Of a stretch of DNA of 52,552 bases, positions 1 to 7,022 are shown one piece after another. Both the position numbers and the translations under genes were made by a program. Each line of letters begins with the position of its first letter. Position 1 is the first letter of the stretch. The stretch is from Gammaproteobacteria bacterium (GTDB lineage: Bacteria > Pseudomonadota > Gammaproteobacteria > Pseudomonadales > Cellvibrionaceae). Below the pieces are notes generated by a model. The model worked only from the letters and a program-made list of their open reading frames with translations. It was not told the origin of the DNA and did not search any database. Where the stretch lies: assembly GCA_022600975.1 (NCBI GenBank), contig JAHZJJ010000074.1:1-52552 (forward strand). The letters run 5' to 3'.

Positions 1-561
1 CAGCTTGTGGTTGAATGCCTCATTAACCTGTTCGAGGCTCTCATTAAGCTGCATCAAGTTAACCGCATCACGTTCATTCACACCTTGTGCAACATTAACA
101 ATACGGCGCTGGATGTCCGTTGACCCCACAGAGACGGTATTTTCTTCGATGGTGACCGCCCCCTCACCCAAAGCGACTGAATTTATACTAGTTGCTTTGG
201 CCCCATCCCCCAACGCTAAGGAAGAGCCGGCGTCTGCTGCGGCGAAGGAACCCAACGCAGTGGAGTTATCGCCACCGGCAAAAGCAAAAGAGCCTATGGC
301 AGTGGCATATTCTCCCTCGGCCGAGGCTCCGGCACCCAAAGCAACGGCACCAGCAGCAAATGCCTCTGCATAGCTTTCACAACCAACCACATCCTTCTCA
401 CCCGCAATGAAATTGACACACACAAACTGCCCTTGAGCAGCGGGTATAAATATCCCACTGATACTGGTTAAAAACAGCAACAATGTATTGCGGCAAACAA
501 CCTTTCTCAAGGTTGACGGCTTTTTAAAAGGGTCCAGATTTGAATGACCTTCAGCTTTCAT
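1..561 (-). CDS. YadA-like trimeric autotransporter adhesin, 5' part only
   Basis: This gene is missing from the ORF track because it has no stop inside the window. Reading leftwards from ATG at 561, preceded by AGGGAG, gives 187 open codons to the window edge. The product starts with a long basic/hydrophobic signal peptide (about residues 1-45, cleavage likely after a PAAQG stretch). Then come YadA head repeats of the form AVALGAGASA, STALGSFAAA and SVALGEGA, and a neck-like segment with SVGSTDIQRRIVNVAQG (about 143-160). This order is typical of trimeric autotransporters, which are exported by Sec, trimerise, and use a C-terminal beta-barrel anchor to display an adhesive stalk. Stalk and anchor lie beyond the window. 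Only one neck is seen, so the head is short. The + strand ORFs at 5-410 are its antisense shadows. Whether the full gene is intact cannot be judged here. Confidence 0.88.
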   Translation of the reverse strand, partial: MKAEGHSNLDPFKKPSTLRKVVCRNTLLLFLTSISGIFIPAAQGQFVCVNFIAGEKDVVGCESYAEAFAAGAVALGAGASAEGEYATAIGSFAFAGGDNSTALGSFAAADAGSSLALGDGAKATSINSVALGEGAVTIEENTVSVGSTDIQRRIVNVAQGVNERDAVNLMQLNESLEQVNEAFNHKL

Positions 562-1303
562 AATTACTCCCTTGTAATAAACTTGATTAAAAACGAATCA
601 ACGGCATGATTAAAAAAATTATTGCAGTATTAACAAGTGGGGGAGCATAACAAAAATAGTCACCTACTTTGTAAACTCAACGGATTTTAAAAATATTTAA
701 ACGCCACTATTTATTCAGCTTTCATTTTTCTGCTTACAAAATATAGAAACTACCATGGTTGAGCGAAAAACTAGCGGCACAAATACAGTTTTAGCAGGCG
801 ATATTGGATAGTGTCACTGCATTACTTGCACAACCGGATAAACGGGTAATCCAAGAGACATAAGTCCTCTCAGTCGCCCATGCCTTATTTTGACTGCGCA
901 TCATAATACGTAGCTGAGGAATCAGCCTGCCGGAGTTTGTATCAACCGGAAAAGGAATATCGTCCATAAAATCCTGCTGTTGTTTCATCAATGAATCCCA
1001 GGAACCCAATACTGTTTAAATATACAGCAGTCTATTTCCGAATGCGAATATTTGCCGGTATATTTTCAGGGTTTTGAGTAAGTTGTTGTTTTTACAACCA
1101 ATTAACCCTGTGGGTAACATGGAGTTATGCGGCGGCTTGCTGTATAATTCTGAGCAGGAAAAATCAACAAAGTAAATAACTGATTGATTTTATAGCTAAA
1201 AATTAAAAAAATGCGAAATATAGATAAAAAATATACAGCAAATAAATATACGGCAACCGTCCGTAGAATACGCTGTTAGCTATCAATTACAAAGGAATAA
1301 TTT
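562..1303. other. Gene-poor stretch between adhesin and DUF1254 gene (possible integron platform)
   Basis: This 742-base A+T-rich stretch has no intact gene. It carries the recombinase fragment annotated separately (791-1009, leftward). Positions 1010-1303 separate that fragment from the first rightward gene, where an integron would hold attI and the cassette promoter. I cannot identify a convincing attI or attC here. A weak pair of TAGCTAA-like words (near 1192 and 1276) is the only hint. The adhesin promoter should lie in 562-700. Confidence 0.5.
791..1009 (-). pseudogene. Remnant of an IntI-like tyrosine recombinase (N-terminal domain only)
   Basis: The 72-residue leftward ORF contains RLIPQLRIMMRSQ followed by WATERTYVSWITR. 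This matches the pattern of the N-terminal SAM-like DNA-binding domain of integron integrases and related phage-type integrases (L..QLR...R....TE.AYV.WI..FIR). After WITR the frame is lost, but the neighbouring frame continues FIRLCK and then stops. That is what a one-base frameshift in the expected WITRFIR motif would give. The catalytic domain (R...HxxR...Y) is absent, so the fragment cannot recombine DNA. Its leftward orientation, opposite to the cassette-like genes to its right, is the normal layout of an integron. A fragment of a non-integron integrase is the main alternative. Confidence 0.55.
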
Positions 1304-2827
1304 ATGAGCAATAAATTTACAACTCCCCTATTAAGCGCGTTGATATTCCTCACTGCGTGCGGTGATAACACAGCCACGAGTGTTGAGAAATCTTTTACCA
1401 CAGAAAACCAAAACCTCTCCCATCAAGATAGAGAATATCAATTGCTTGATACTCGAATTGGAATACTAACATTTGAAAATGATTATCTAGTCGGTGTTCC
1501 AACCGAAGAAAGCCGAGATGACATATTTAATGCCATCGACTTTCAGCGTGCATGCCAGGCATACATTTGGGCTGTGCCTATGGCTAGCTTTTATGCTTGG
1601 AAACAATCATTTTATGACATGGGCGGAAAAGATGGCCAGATTCACTACTTTGAAAGTTATGAATCAAAACTTGGCGGACTAACTTACAACACAAGCACGC
1701 CCTATGTATTGTCTTTCTTCGATGTCGCTAAGCAAGCTGTATTAATTACTATTCCCACCAATGAAGTACGCGGAGCTGTTCATAATGTATGGCAGATTGG
1801 CTTGTCTCAAATGACGGAACCAGGTGAATACCTCATCATTCAAAAAGGATCAAAAATTCCTGCTAATGCACCTAAGAAGGCAAAGGTTGTTGAATCTGAT
1901 AGTAACTATGTTTTCTTTGGTGTTCGACTCATGGCCAAAACTGCTGAGCAACGCAGCAAAGACCTAGGAAATCTTAAAATTACGCAAGTCGACGGAACAC
2001 CGCTTAGCAGTAACGACATAAATCGCCCTACAGTCGGGTTAGACGGTAAACATCCTCGCGGCATGGCCTATTGGACACTTTTAAATGAAGCTATCCAGAA
2101 TGAACCCGTGCATGAGAGAGACCGCATTATGCACGATATGTTACGCCCACTAGGCATTGAAAAAGGTAAGGCTTTTTCTCCTAACGAACGTCAGAAAGCC
2201 TTACTTGATGAAGCTGTCGTGGTCGGTGAAATCATGACAAAAAACATCGATTTCAGTAAAACAGGACGTTTGGAACAATCCGAATATGGACCTGAGGGTA
2301 ACCGATGGGAAATTGCCACTGCATCTGAGCCTAATCAAGATAGAGGCTACGGTATGGATCTCGATGGGCGTGCAGCTTGGTTTTATGAGGCGGTAACTAA
2401 CGATATTGCAATGCATGGCATGGATAATGGCGGCTGGGGGCAAGTTTACCTAGACAACTATCGAGACGAAAACGGCAAAGGTCTTGAAGGGGGCAAGCAT
2501 TACACACTCACTATTAAAGGCGATGTTAGCTATGCTGAGACATTTTGGACTGTGACGGTCTACAACATCGAGAACCGCGCCATCATTAAAAATAAGATAA
2601 AGCGAGCTGATGTAGGCTCTAATGTTCAAGGTACTGAAAAAAACGAGGATGGAAATTATGTATTCCACTTCACACCTGAAAAGCCAGACGGTGTAGCAGA
2701 AGCAAACTGGGTACAAACAAACCCCGGTGAAAATTGGTTTGTTTATTTCCGAGCATATTCGCCAAGTAAAGAATTCGTGGCACAAACGCCGGAAACTATC
2801 CTGCCTAATTTTGTACTGGTTGAATAA
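1304..2827 (+). CDS. DUF1254/DUF1214 lipoprotein
   Basis: The 507-residue product starts with a lipoprotein signal (residues 1-19, lipobox LTAC), so it is probably anchored in an envelope membrane. The first half has the DUF1254 pattern (FQRACQAYIWAVPMASFYAW, about residues 82-101). The C-terminal third has the DUF1214 pattern (HYTLTIKGDV, FWTVTVYN, ENWFVYFRAYSP). This two-domain family is widespread and has no settled biochemical role. The ATG has an AAAGGA ribosome site at a good distance. The stop lies about 15 bases before a group II intron remnant that interrupts an attC-like site, so the gene sits where the first cassette of a decayed integron would be. At 1.5 kb it is long for a cassette. 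It appears intact. Confidence 0.85.
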   Translation: MSNKFTTPLLSALIFLTACGDNTATSVEKSFTTENQNLSHQDREYQLLDTRIGILTFENDYLVGVPTEESRDDIFNAIDFQRACQAYIWAVPMASFYAWKQSFYDMGGKDGQIHYFESYESKLGGLTYNTSTPYVLSFFDVAKQAVLITIPTNEVRGAVHNVWQIGLSQMTEPGEYLIIQKGSKIPANAPKKAKVVESDSNYVFFGVRLMAKTAEQRSKDLGNLKITQVDGTPLSSNDINRPTVGLDGKHPRGMAYWTLLNEAIQNEPVHERDRIMHDMLRPLGIEKGKAFSPNERQKALLDEAVVVGEIMTKNIDFSKTGRLEQSEYGPEGNRWEIATASEPNQDRGYGMDLDGRAAWFYEAVTNDIAMHGMDNGGWGQVYLDNYRDENGKGLEGGKHYTLTIKGDVSYAETFWTVTVYNIENRAIIKNKIKRADVGSNVQGTEKNEDGNYVFHFTPEKPDGVAEANWVQTNPGENWFVYFRAYSPSKEFVAQTPETILPNFVLVE

Positions 2828-2842
2828 GAATTTCAATAGCTA

Positions 2843-3535
2843 ATCGGGTAGCCAGGGGTATTTACCCCCCAGCCCCCACAACACGGCTCCGCACAGGGCG
2901 TTTCCTAAAGATGTTTTAAAATAAGCTGGCCGATTATCTCCAACTTACCTCAATGCTGGTTACTGTTTTTGCGTCAATACTCCTAAACCCGGTCGGGTAT
3001 GGATAATTGAGCTGCACAGGCTCCTCATTGATCTTCAGGTTCAGGCCTTCACCCTGTCCTACCCATTACGATGGGCGTTGGGCTACTATGCCGTCTGCTG
3101 ACTTCTGCTTAGTCACATGCCGAGTTGCCCCGTCATGCGCTATCGGTTGTCATCTGATTCGCTCCTTCCGGTCGATGAGGCTGAAAGGCCAAGGCACTTG
3201 TAAACCAGAGCCTCACTGGTTAATGACCAATCGCGTGTTAAGCAGATCTCCCCAGATAAGAACATGAACTGTCCCTGCGCAACTGCATCATTTACGGTGG
3301 CCCTTAGATCACATGGCTTCGCTGTCTTGTGCCAACGCGCCTCCAGCCTACGCCTCATAGGATGTTTTTGTTCATCAGCTCGCAGTTTTGTGGCCGGCTT
3401 CCTTCAGACCAACCCTCGCGGGTAAGCCCTTGCCATTCGCTAGTAGTTATCGTCTAATCACAATAGGGTTTTCGACGGTGATCTTCCTACAGAGGACTTT
3501 CACCTCATTAGTTCATGCCTATGCTGGGCGTACAC
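2843..3535 (-). mobile_element. ORF-less group II intron remnant (antisense to flanking genes)
   Basis: Read on the minus strand, the segment begins GTGTACGCCCAGC, close to the canonical GUGYG 5' end. It continues with a domain-I-like stretch (AATGAGGTGAAAGTCCTC) and ends with a domain VI/3' end of the form GGGGGCTGGGG...GGCTACCCGAT, an AY terminus. A start-like ATGACAACCGATAGC sits where an intron-encoded reverse transcriptase would begin but meets a stop after six codons, and no maturase follows. The domain V region (GCCCTGTGCGGAGCCGTG) looks shortened, so self-splicing is doubtful. Total length is about 693 bases against 2 kb or more for a full element. ORFs 3007-3267 (+) and 3140-3358 (-) are read-throughs of this structured RNA, not genes. 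It sits in the left arm of an attC-like site, opposite to the cassette genes, as described for attC-targeting group IIC introns. The intron class is inferred. Confidence 0.75.
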
Positions 3536-3624
3536 AAGCAGCTGCAATCTGACTCCGCAAACTGTCACGCTTTTTGTTCCAAAAAGCCCGCCAGCTTGCT
3601 ACGAAGTTGAACTGAGCGTTACAT
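3536..3624 (+). other. attC-like recombination site 1 (right part; split by the intron)
   Basis: If the intron is removed (joining 2842 to 3536), the sequence reads ATAGCTA-AAGCAGCTGCAATCTGACTCCG, then a hairpin loop with GCTTTTTG/CAAAAAGC, then a right arm ending GCGTTACAT. The left arm shares CTGCAATCTGAC and ACTGTCAC with attC site 2, and both right ends are GTTACAT. This arrangement of imperfectly paired arms ending in a GTT core is that of an integron attC. Confidence 0.65.
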
Positions 3625-3645
3625 TTTAAGTTAAGGATTCAAAGA

Positions 3646-4290
3646 ATGGAATCAGAAAAACAGAATGTGCTAAATACATTAATAAAATCACTTCCAGCAA
3701 AATACATATTTTTGTTACTAATAATTTTTCTTGCTTTCATCGGAGTAGAAATTTTATTTGCAATAAATGAAGGTGCTGATATTGAGCTTTATGGGCTCAA
3801 AATATCCTCGTCTTCTAATAATGAGAAAGTAAGAATAATTGCAGAGAATGAAAGCAAGTATGAGACCTTGCAGAACGAATATTCTAATGTATTGAATGAT
3901 AAGGCCATTCTTTATTCGGAGAATATACACTTAAATGAGAAAATATCTCTATTAGAAAAAACCATAAACAATAAATCTTTCTCCATGGAGTCCAATCGTA
4001 GGGAGCAAGCCTTTCTTCGAATAGATAATATAGAAGAAGAAAATAAAAAATTAAAAGTAGATCTTGCTGTTCAAATGAAAGCGCTTTCTGTTGCAAGACA
4101 AAGTTATAATTCTGAGAAGTCTCTTTGTGATAGAAAACAAAATATGTTTTATGGACGGCCCTGTGATATGGCGGGTAAGTATAAAGGAGCAATGGATGCG
4201 TTGCAGATGAAAGTTTCTCAAATTGAAAAAGAAATTCAAGTTAATGACCAAACAGTCATTGAGTTGGTCAAAACAACTGGGAAAATGTAA
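3646..4290 (+). CDS. Membrane-anchored coiled-coil protein of unknown function (cassette gene)
   Basis: This is an unrecognised 214-residue protein. It has one strongly hydrophobic helix (about residues 19-40, around YIFLLLIIFLAF), a short linker, and a long Glu/Lys/Asn-rich region (about 58-205) with the heptad-like spacing of a coiled coil. It ends with a lysine. Two cysteines (CDRKQ and GRPCDM) lie near residues 160-173. The likely topology is a short cytoplasmic N-terminus, one membrane helix and an extended helical domain. An AAGGAT ribosome site precedes the ATG. The gene begins 21 bases after the core of attC 1, and its TAA stop lies inside the left arm of attC 2, the compact packing expected of an integron gene cassette. 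It is far more A+T-rich than the core genes to the right, suggesting acquisition. No function is claimed. Confidence 0.75.
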   Translation: MESEKQNVLNTLIKSLPAKYIFLLLIIFLAFIGVEILFAINEGADIELYGLKISSSSNNEKVRIIAENESKYETLQNEYSNVLNDKAILYSENIHLNEKISLLEKTINNKSFSMESNRREQAFLRIDNIEEENKKLKVDLAVQMKALSVARQSYNSEKSLCDRKQNMFYGRPCDMAGKYKGAMDALQMKVSQIEKEIQVNDQTVIELVKTTGKM

Positions 4291-4399
4291 CCAGCGCCTG
4301 CAATCTGACCTCCGGCCACTGTCACCTTTTGTGAAAAAGCCGCACAAAAGGCGCACAAAAGGCGCCAGTAGACGGAGGCAGTTGAGGCGGGCGTTACAT
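4285..4399 (+). other. attC recombination site 2
   Basis: This is the clearest recombination site in the window. The outer 7-base arms ATGTAAC (4285-4291) and GTTACAT (4393-4399) are exact complements. Inside, GCGCCTGCAATCTGACCTCCG pairs imperfectly with CGGAGGCAGTTGAGGCGGGCG, leaving the bulged bases typical of attC. The loop holds repeated GCACAAAAGGC units. The stop codon of the upstream gene lies in the left arm, and the next gene starts 16 bases after the right arm. Confidence 0.8.
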
Positions 4400-4415
4400 G
4401 CACTAGGAAAGTAGA

Positions 4416-5498
4416 TTGAAGTTACGTAAAGGGAAGACTAAATCCATTCTTGACGCTTCTATTGATTCAGCGCTTTTAGCTGTTGAAATATACAACAAGC
4501 CAAGAACTACATTTCGTAGTGAAGGTTTCATCACCATGATGATCATGGCTTGGACGAAACTATTACATGCCCATTTTAACGCAAAAGGCGACCAGTACTA
4601 TTACAAAAAAAAGAATGGTCGTTTCGATACCGTTGACGGAGAAAGAAAAGCATGGGAACTTGCTACATGTATCAAGAAATATAATAAACTTTCTCTTGGC
4701 GTAGAATCAAATCTCAACTTCTTTATAAAGTTAAGAAATAAAATTGAGCATCGGCACATAGAAAAAAGAGAGGTTGATACTCTTATATTTGGGGAGTGCC
4801 AATCTTTACTTTTTAATTATGAAAGTCAGCTAATTGAGTTTTTTGGGAGTACCTATTCTATTAATGAAGCGTTAGTTTATAGTCTCCAGTTTTCCCAAAT
4901 ACGCACGCAACAACAAGAGCAGGCAAATAAATCTGTCTTGTCAAAAGATATATCAGAAATAGTGGCTTTTGTAGAGAAATACAGAAACACTTTAGATGAC
5001 GATACATATAGTTCCCAAGAGTACAGTATAAAGCTTATACAAATACCAAAAATATCAAATACTAACAGAGCCGATGCGGCTGTAGAGTTTGTGAGGTGGG
5101 ATACCCTTAGCGATGAGGATAAAGCTGCATATGAGAAGCTTAATATAATTATTAAAAATAAAACCGTAAAAATTGAAGCAGCTAATGTAGGCAGGCTAAA
5201 ACCCTCAGAGGTTGTTAAGAAAGTTAATGAAGGACTTAACGGTAAGTCCATCACTCAAAATCTTCATACTACCTTATACAAATTATTCAAAATCAGGCCT
5301 ACAAATGGTTCAGATGAACCATTTAATACACAGGCTGAATTTTGCCTTTATGATGAACCCCACACTGATTACGTGTATCAGGATGCTTGGGTCACATTCC
5401 TTATCCATTTTATGCAAACCACAGATTTAGAAGCGTCTGAGTTAAGACAAAAAGAGCGAAACGGAGAGAAGCTGGATGTCGACCAATATCGCATATAA
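4416..5498 (+). CDS. DUF3644-type protein with a HEPN-like motif (cassette gene)
   Basis: The 360-residue product has an N-terminal region of the DUF3644 type (SALLAVEIYNKP, then SEGFITMMIMAWTKLLHAHF). It is followed near residues 105-115 by KLRNKIEHRH, which contains an RxxxxH element like that of HEPN ribonucleases and DUF3644 proteins. The C-terminal half is unrecognised and charged. The start is TTG, supported by AGGAAAG a few bases upstream; no ATG gives the conserved N-terminus. It follows attC 2 directly and is low in G+C like its left neighbour. The TAA stop shares its last base with the end of a second group II intron remnant. DUF3644 proteins recur in mobile and defence-rich loci, so an antiphage or RNA-cleaving role is possible but only inferred. 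Confidence 0.75.
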   Translation: MKLRKGKTKSILDASIDSALLAVEIYNKPRTTFRSEGFITMMIMAWTKLLHAHFNAKGDQYYYKKKNGRFDTVDGERKAWELATCIKKYNKLSLGVESNLNFFIKLRNKIEHRHIEKREVDTLIFGECQSLLFNYESQLIEFFGSTYSINEALVYSLQFSQIRTQQQEQANKSVLSKDISEIVAFVEKYRNTLDDDTYSSQEYSIKLIQIPKISNTNRADAAVEFVRWDTLSDEDKAAYEKLNIIIKNKTVKIEAANVGRLKPSEVVKKVNEGLNGKSITQNLHTTLYKLFKIRPTNGSDEPFNTQAEFCLYDEPHTDYVYQDAWVTFLIHFMQTTDLEASELRQKERNGEKLDVDQYRI

Positions 5499-5535
5499 TC
5501 GGGTAGCCGGAGTTACCCCCAGCCCCCACAACACC
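5498..5535 (-). mobile_element. 3' tip of a second group II intron (fragment)
   Basis: On the minus strand these 38 bases read GGTGTTGTGGGGGCTGGGGG...CCGGCTACCCGAT. They match the 3' end (domain VI) of the intron at 2843-3535 apart from a shortened loop. The rest of the intron is missing. The sequence jumps directly to TTACATTTTAA, the same bases that follow the GTT core of attC 1 (3619-3629). This looks like a deletion that removed most of the intron and of a third attC. Confidence 0.7.
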
Positions 5536-5562
5536 TTACATTTTAATGAATAGTTGTTGCGC

Positions 5563-5625
5563 ACCTTTTTCTCATCGTACTTTGAACCAAATTATTCATC
5601 GTAGCATGTATCAAAATTTAACCAG
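5563..5625. repeat. Imperfect direct repeat, copy A
   Basis: Begins ACCTTTTTCTCATCG and ends TTTAACCAG. About 86% of its 63 positions match copy B at 7023-7084 by eye. The two copies bracket 1.4 kb containing the 6603 gene. Origin unknown; it might be an old transposon end, a cassette boundary or a segmental duplication. Confidence 0.75.
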
Positions 5626-5655
5626 TTTTACCAGTTTTACCAGTTTTACCAGTTT
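5621..5655. repeat. 9-bp tandem repeat (accagtttt, about 3.9 units)
   Basis: Four consecutive units of accagtttt, the last incomplete, begin at the right end of repeat copy A, where copy B has only one unit. This is a slippage-prone array in apparently non-coding DNA. Confidence 0.9.
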
Positions 5656-6035
5656 GCTATCGTAGGATCTGAAACCCAGATCCAGGGAGCCAAACCTATG
5701 GCGGCTATTCAAAATGATCATCGTCAAGCGTGAGTTTGATCTGACTGTGCCCGAAACCCTAGAGCTAAGTGCCTGCGCGCCTCTTCTTGCAGCGAAAAAG
5801 GCGTTGTCTCGGATGTTGAGGTGCTTGCAATAGAGGAGATCGGTACTGCTTATGCGCCCATGCAAAAAAGTGCTGTGAAGTACCGTTTTGTGATAGGCCT
5901 GGCAATCTTTAAAGCAAGCTCAAGCTAAAAAAACTGCCCTTAGCGTTGCTGAGTTTTATTTTATATTGAATTTTTTAGAGGCTTTGACGATTTATATTTA
6001 ATTTATGGTATTTATTGTCGCCTAATGCCCTCACT

Positions 6036-6221
6036 TTAATTGCACTTCTCAAAAAAAGCGATTAATGTTGAGCATGCTGCGATAACACCTAAAGTAAAAT
6101 GCGGCACAAGCGATAAGAAAACGTAAAAAAAACCGTTTACTGGTGTTATGTAGCCCGCGAGGCACCAAGTAGCTAAAGCCCTCGCGGAAAACCAGCAACC
6201 GTACCAATATAGAAGAACCAC
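6036..6221 (-). CDS. Possible small membrane protein (uncertain)
   Basis: The C-terminal 61 residues of the 114-residue leftward ORF, from a GTG at 6221, read like a small two-helix membrane protein (ATWCLAGYITPVNGFFYVF, then LGVIAACSTLIAFF). The upstream part of the track ORF looks random. A GGCGTTATC word just upstream on the minus strand resembles an attC right end, so this could be an inverted cassette. No clear ribosome site is present. It may equally be a decayed gene or a chance ORF. Confidence 0.3.
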   Translation of the reverse strand: MVLLYWYGCWFSARALATWCLAGYITPVNGFFYVFLSLVPHFTLGVIAACSTLIAFFEKCN

Positions 6222-6529
6222 AGCATGATTGTGTGAACGTAAGATAACGCCACCCCTCAGTGTTATCAGCACCGAGAGATGGCTAACCCCGAAAGATACA
6301 TTCCTATCTAGCGAGGCTATCTTGGATGATACGCTAAACACACGCTCGCCTTCAATAAAGTTGTTTGTTGCGCTGAGCAATTTCGTCCGCTCCCACCTTT
6401 GGTGCCGGAGTACGTTGTGGTGTAGCGCGAAAATAGGTGTGGTTCTCTACTTCAGCCGCGGCCCGCCCGTCCTCCCTCGTTATTCAAACATACCGTAAAA
6501 TAACCTTATATTTAATCCAGATGGATTAC

Positions 6530-6587
6530 GCCTGTGACGAGCGTGCATTGTAAGCGTGTACGCGTTTTGAAATTTCGCGTCACAGGC
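6530..6587 (+). promoter_or_regulatory. Leader inverted repeat upstream of the 6603 gene
   Basis: GCCTGTGACG (6530-6539) is exactly complementary to CGTCACAGGC (6578-6587), with a 38-base loop. A T-run and the AAAGGAG ribosome site follow at once. The stem plus T-run resembles an attenuator or a structured leader. The spacing is too wide for a CRP half-site pair. Confidence 0.55.
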
Positions 6588-6602
6588 TTTTTAAAGGAGA
6601 TT

Positions 6603-6863
6603 ATGAAAATGTTAGAAGTAGACTGTAAATTATTGCAATCTGTTCACCTGGGTAAAGTTTTTACCATCACGCCGGTATGGATGGGAAACAACATCGTAAA
6701 GCTATACATAGTGGCCCGCGATGGTGGCGAACTGACGATCGTTGAGCAGATTTTGCCCACAGCAAAAAAAGCCCAGCGACCAGAAGACCTGCAAAACGCC
6801 CAAAACTCTGGGGATGGCACACCCCCTAAACCTCCGAGCGATGATTCAAGTTCGCAACACTGA
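6603..6863 (+). CDS. Small protein, possibly distantly CsrA-like
   Basis: The track starts this ORF at 6534, but the real start is almost certainly ATG 6603, preceded by AAAGGAG and lying after a leader hairpin, giving 86 residues. Residues 1-52 are compact and beta-rich with a pattern (SVHLGKVFTITPVWMGNN, then GGELTIVEQI) that recalls the five-strand CsrA/RsmA fold. The RNA-binding arginine of the CsrA VHREEI motif is not present, so this is only a fold-level suspicion. Residues 60-86 are a Pro/Ser/Gln/Asp-rich, disordered-looking tail. A strong terminator lies 30 bases after the stop. A strong ribosome site, leader and terminator make this monocistronic unit look genuinely expressed despite the surrounding decay. 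Function unknown. Confidence 0.65.
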   Translation: MKMLEVDCKLLQSVHLGKVFTITPVWMGNNIVKLYIVARDGGELTIVEQILPTAKKAQRPEDLQNAQNSGDGTPPKPPSDDSSSQH

Positions 6864-6893
6864 AGCCCAGAGTAAGTTCTAAGCAGTATAAAA

Positions 6894-6942
6894 GCACTGA
6901 CACCCCTGCGCTATGAATGGGGGGATGTCAGTGCGGTTTTTA
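6894..6942 (+). terminator. Rho-independent terminator of the 6603 gene
   Basis: GCACTGACACCCC pairs with the right arm GGGGGGATGTCAGTGC across a loop of about 12 bases, giving about 13 pairs with one bulge, and is followed by GGTTTTTATTG. Confidence 0.88.
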
Positions 6943-7022
6943 TTGTAAAAAATTTATCTAAAGATTAAATTTAGAATAGTGAGGCACCTTTTTTTCTCGA
7001 AAGTCGAGAGAAATTGATGCAG

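Larger units (their letters stand above)
5536..6602. other. Degenerate stretch without an intact gene
   Basis: About 1.07 kb holds a repeat copy (5563-5625), a 9-bp tandem repeat (5621-5655), a possible small leftward membrane ORF (6036-6221) and the leader of the 6603 gene. Between 5720 and 5930 two + strand frames appear to belong to one broken protein: one reads MIIVKREFDLTVPETLEL, the next frame continues GVVSDVEVLAIEEIGTAYAP and stops near 5927. That suggests a frameshifted gene I cannot name. ORF 6229-6498 (+) is not supported by composition or motif. Confidence 0.45.

Noticed and set aside
5-410. Two + strand ORFs in the first 400 bases
   Set aside because: They are the antisense of YadA head repeats, whose periodic Ala/Gly codons keep the opposite strand open.
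1123-1290. attC or attI words GTTATGC and GTTAGCT upstream of the DUF1254 gene
   Set aside because: Neither matches GTTRRRY and no paired arms could be found around them.
3007-3358. ORFs on both strands inside the intron remnant
   Set aside because: They match structured intron RNA rather than a protein family and lack ribosome sites; similar ORFs are often over-annotated.
3884-4356. Leftward ORFs opposite the coiled-coil gene
   Set aside because: Low-complexity coding on the + strand explains them; no motifs or ribosome sites.
5621-5655. CRISPR array
   Set aside because: The 9-bp units are contiguous without spacers.
6229-6498. 89-codon + strand ORF
   Set aside because: No motif, no ribosome site and composition unlike coding DNA.
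6530-6587. CRP-binding site suggested by TGTGA...TCACA
   Set aside because: The half-sites are 40 bases apart instead of six, so they fit a leader hairpin rather than a CRP site.
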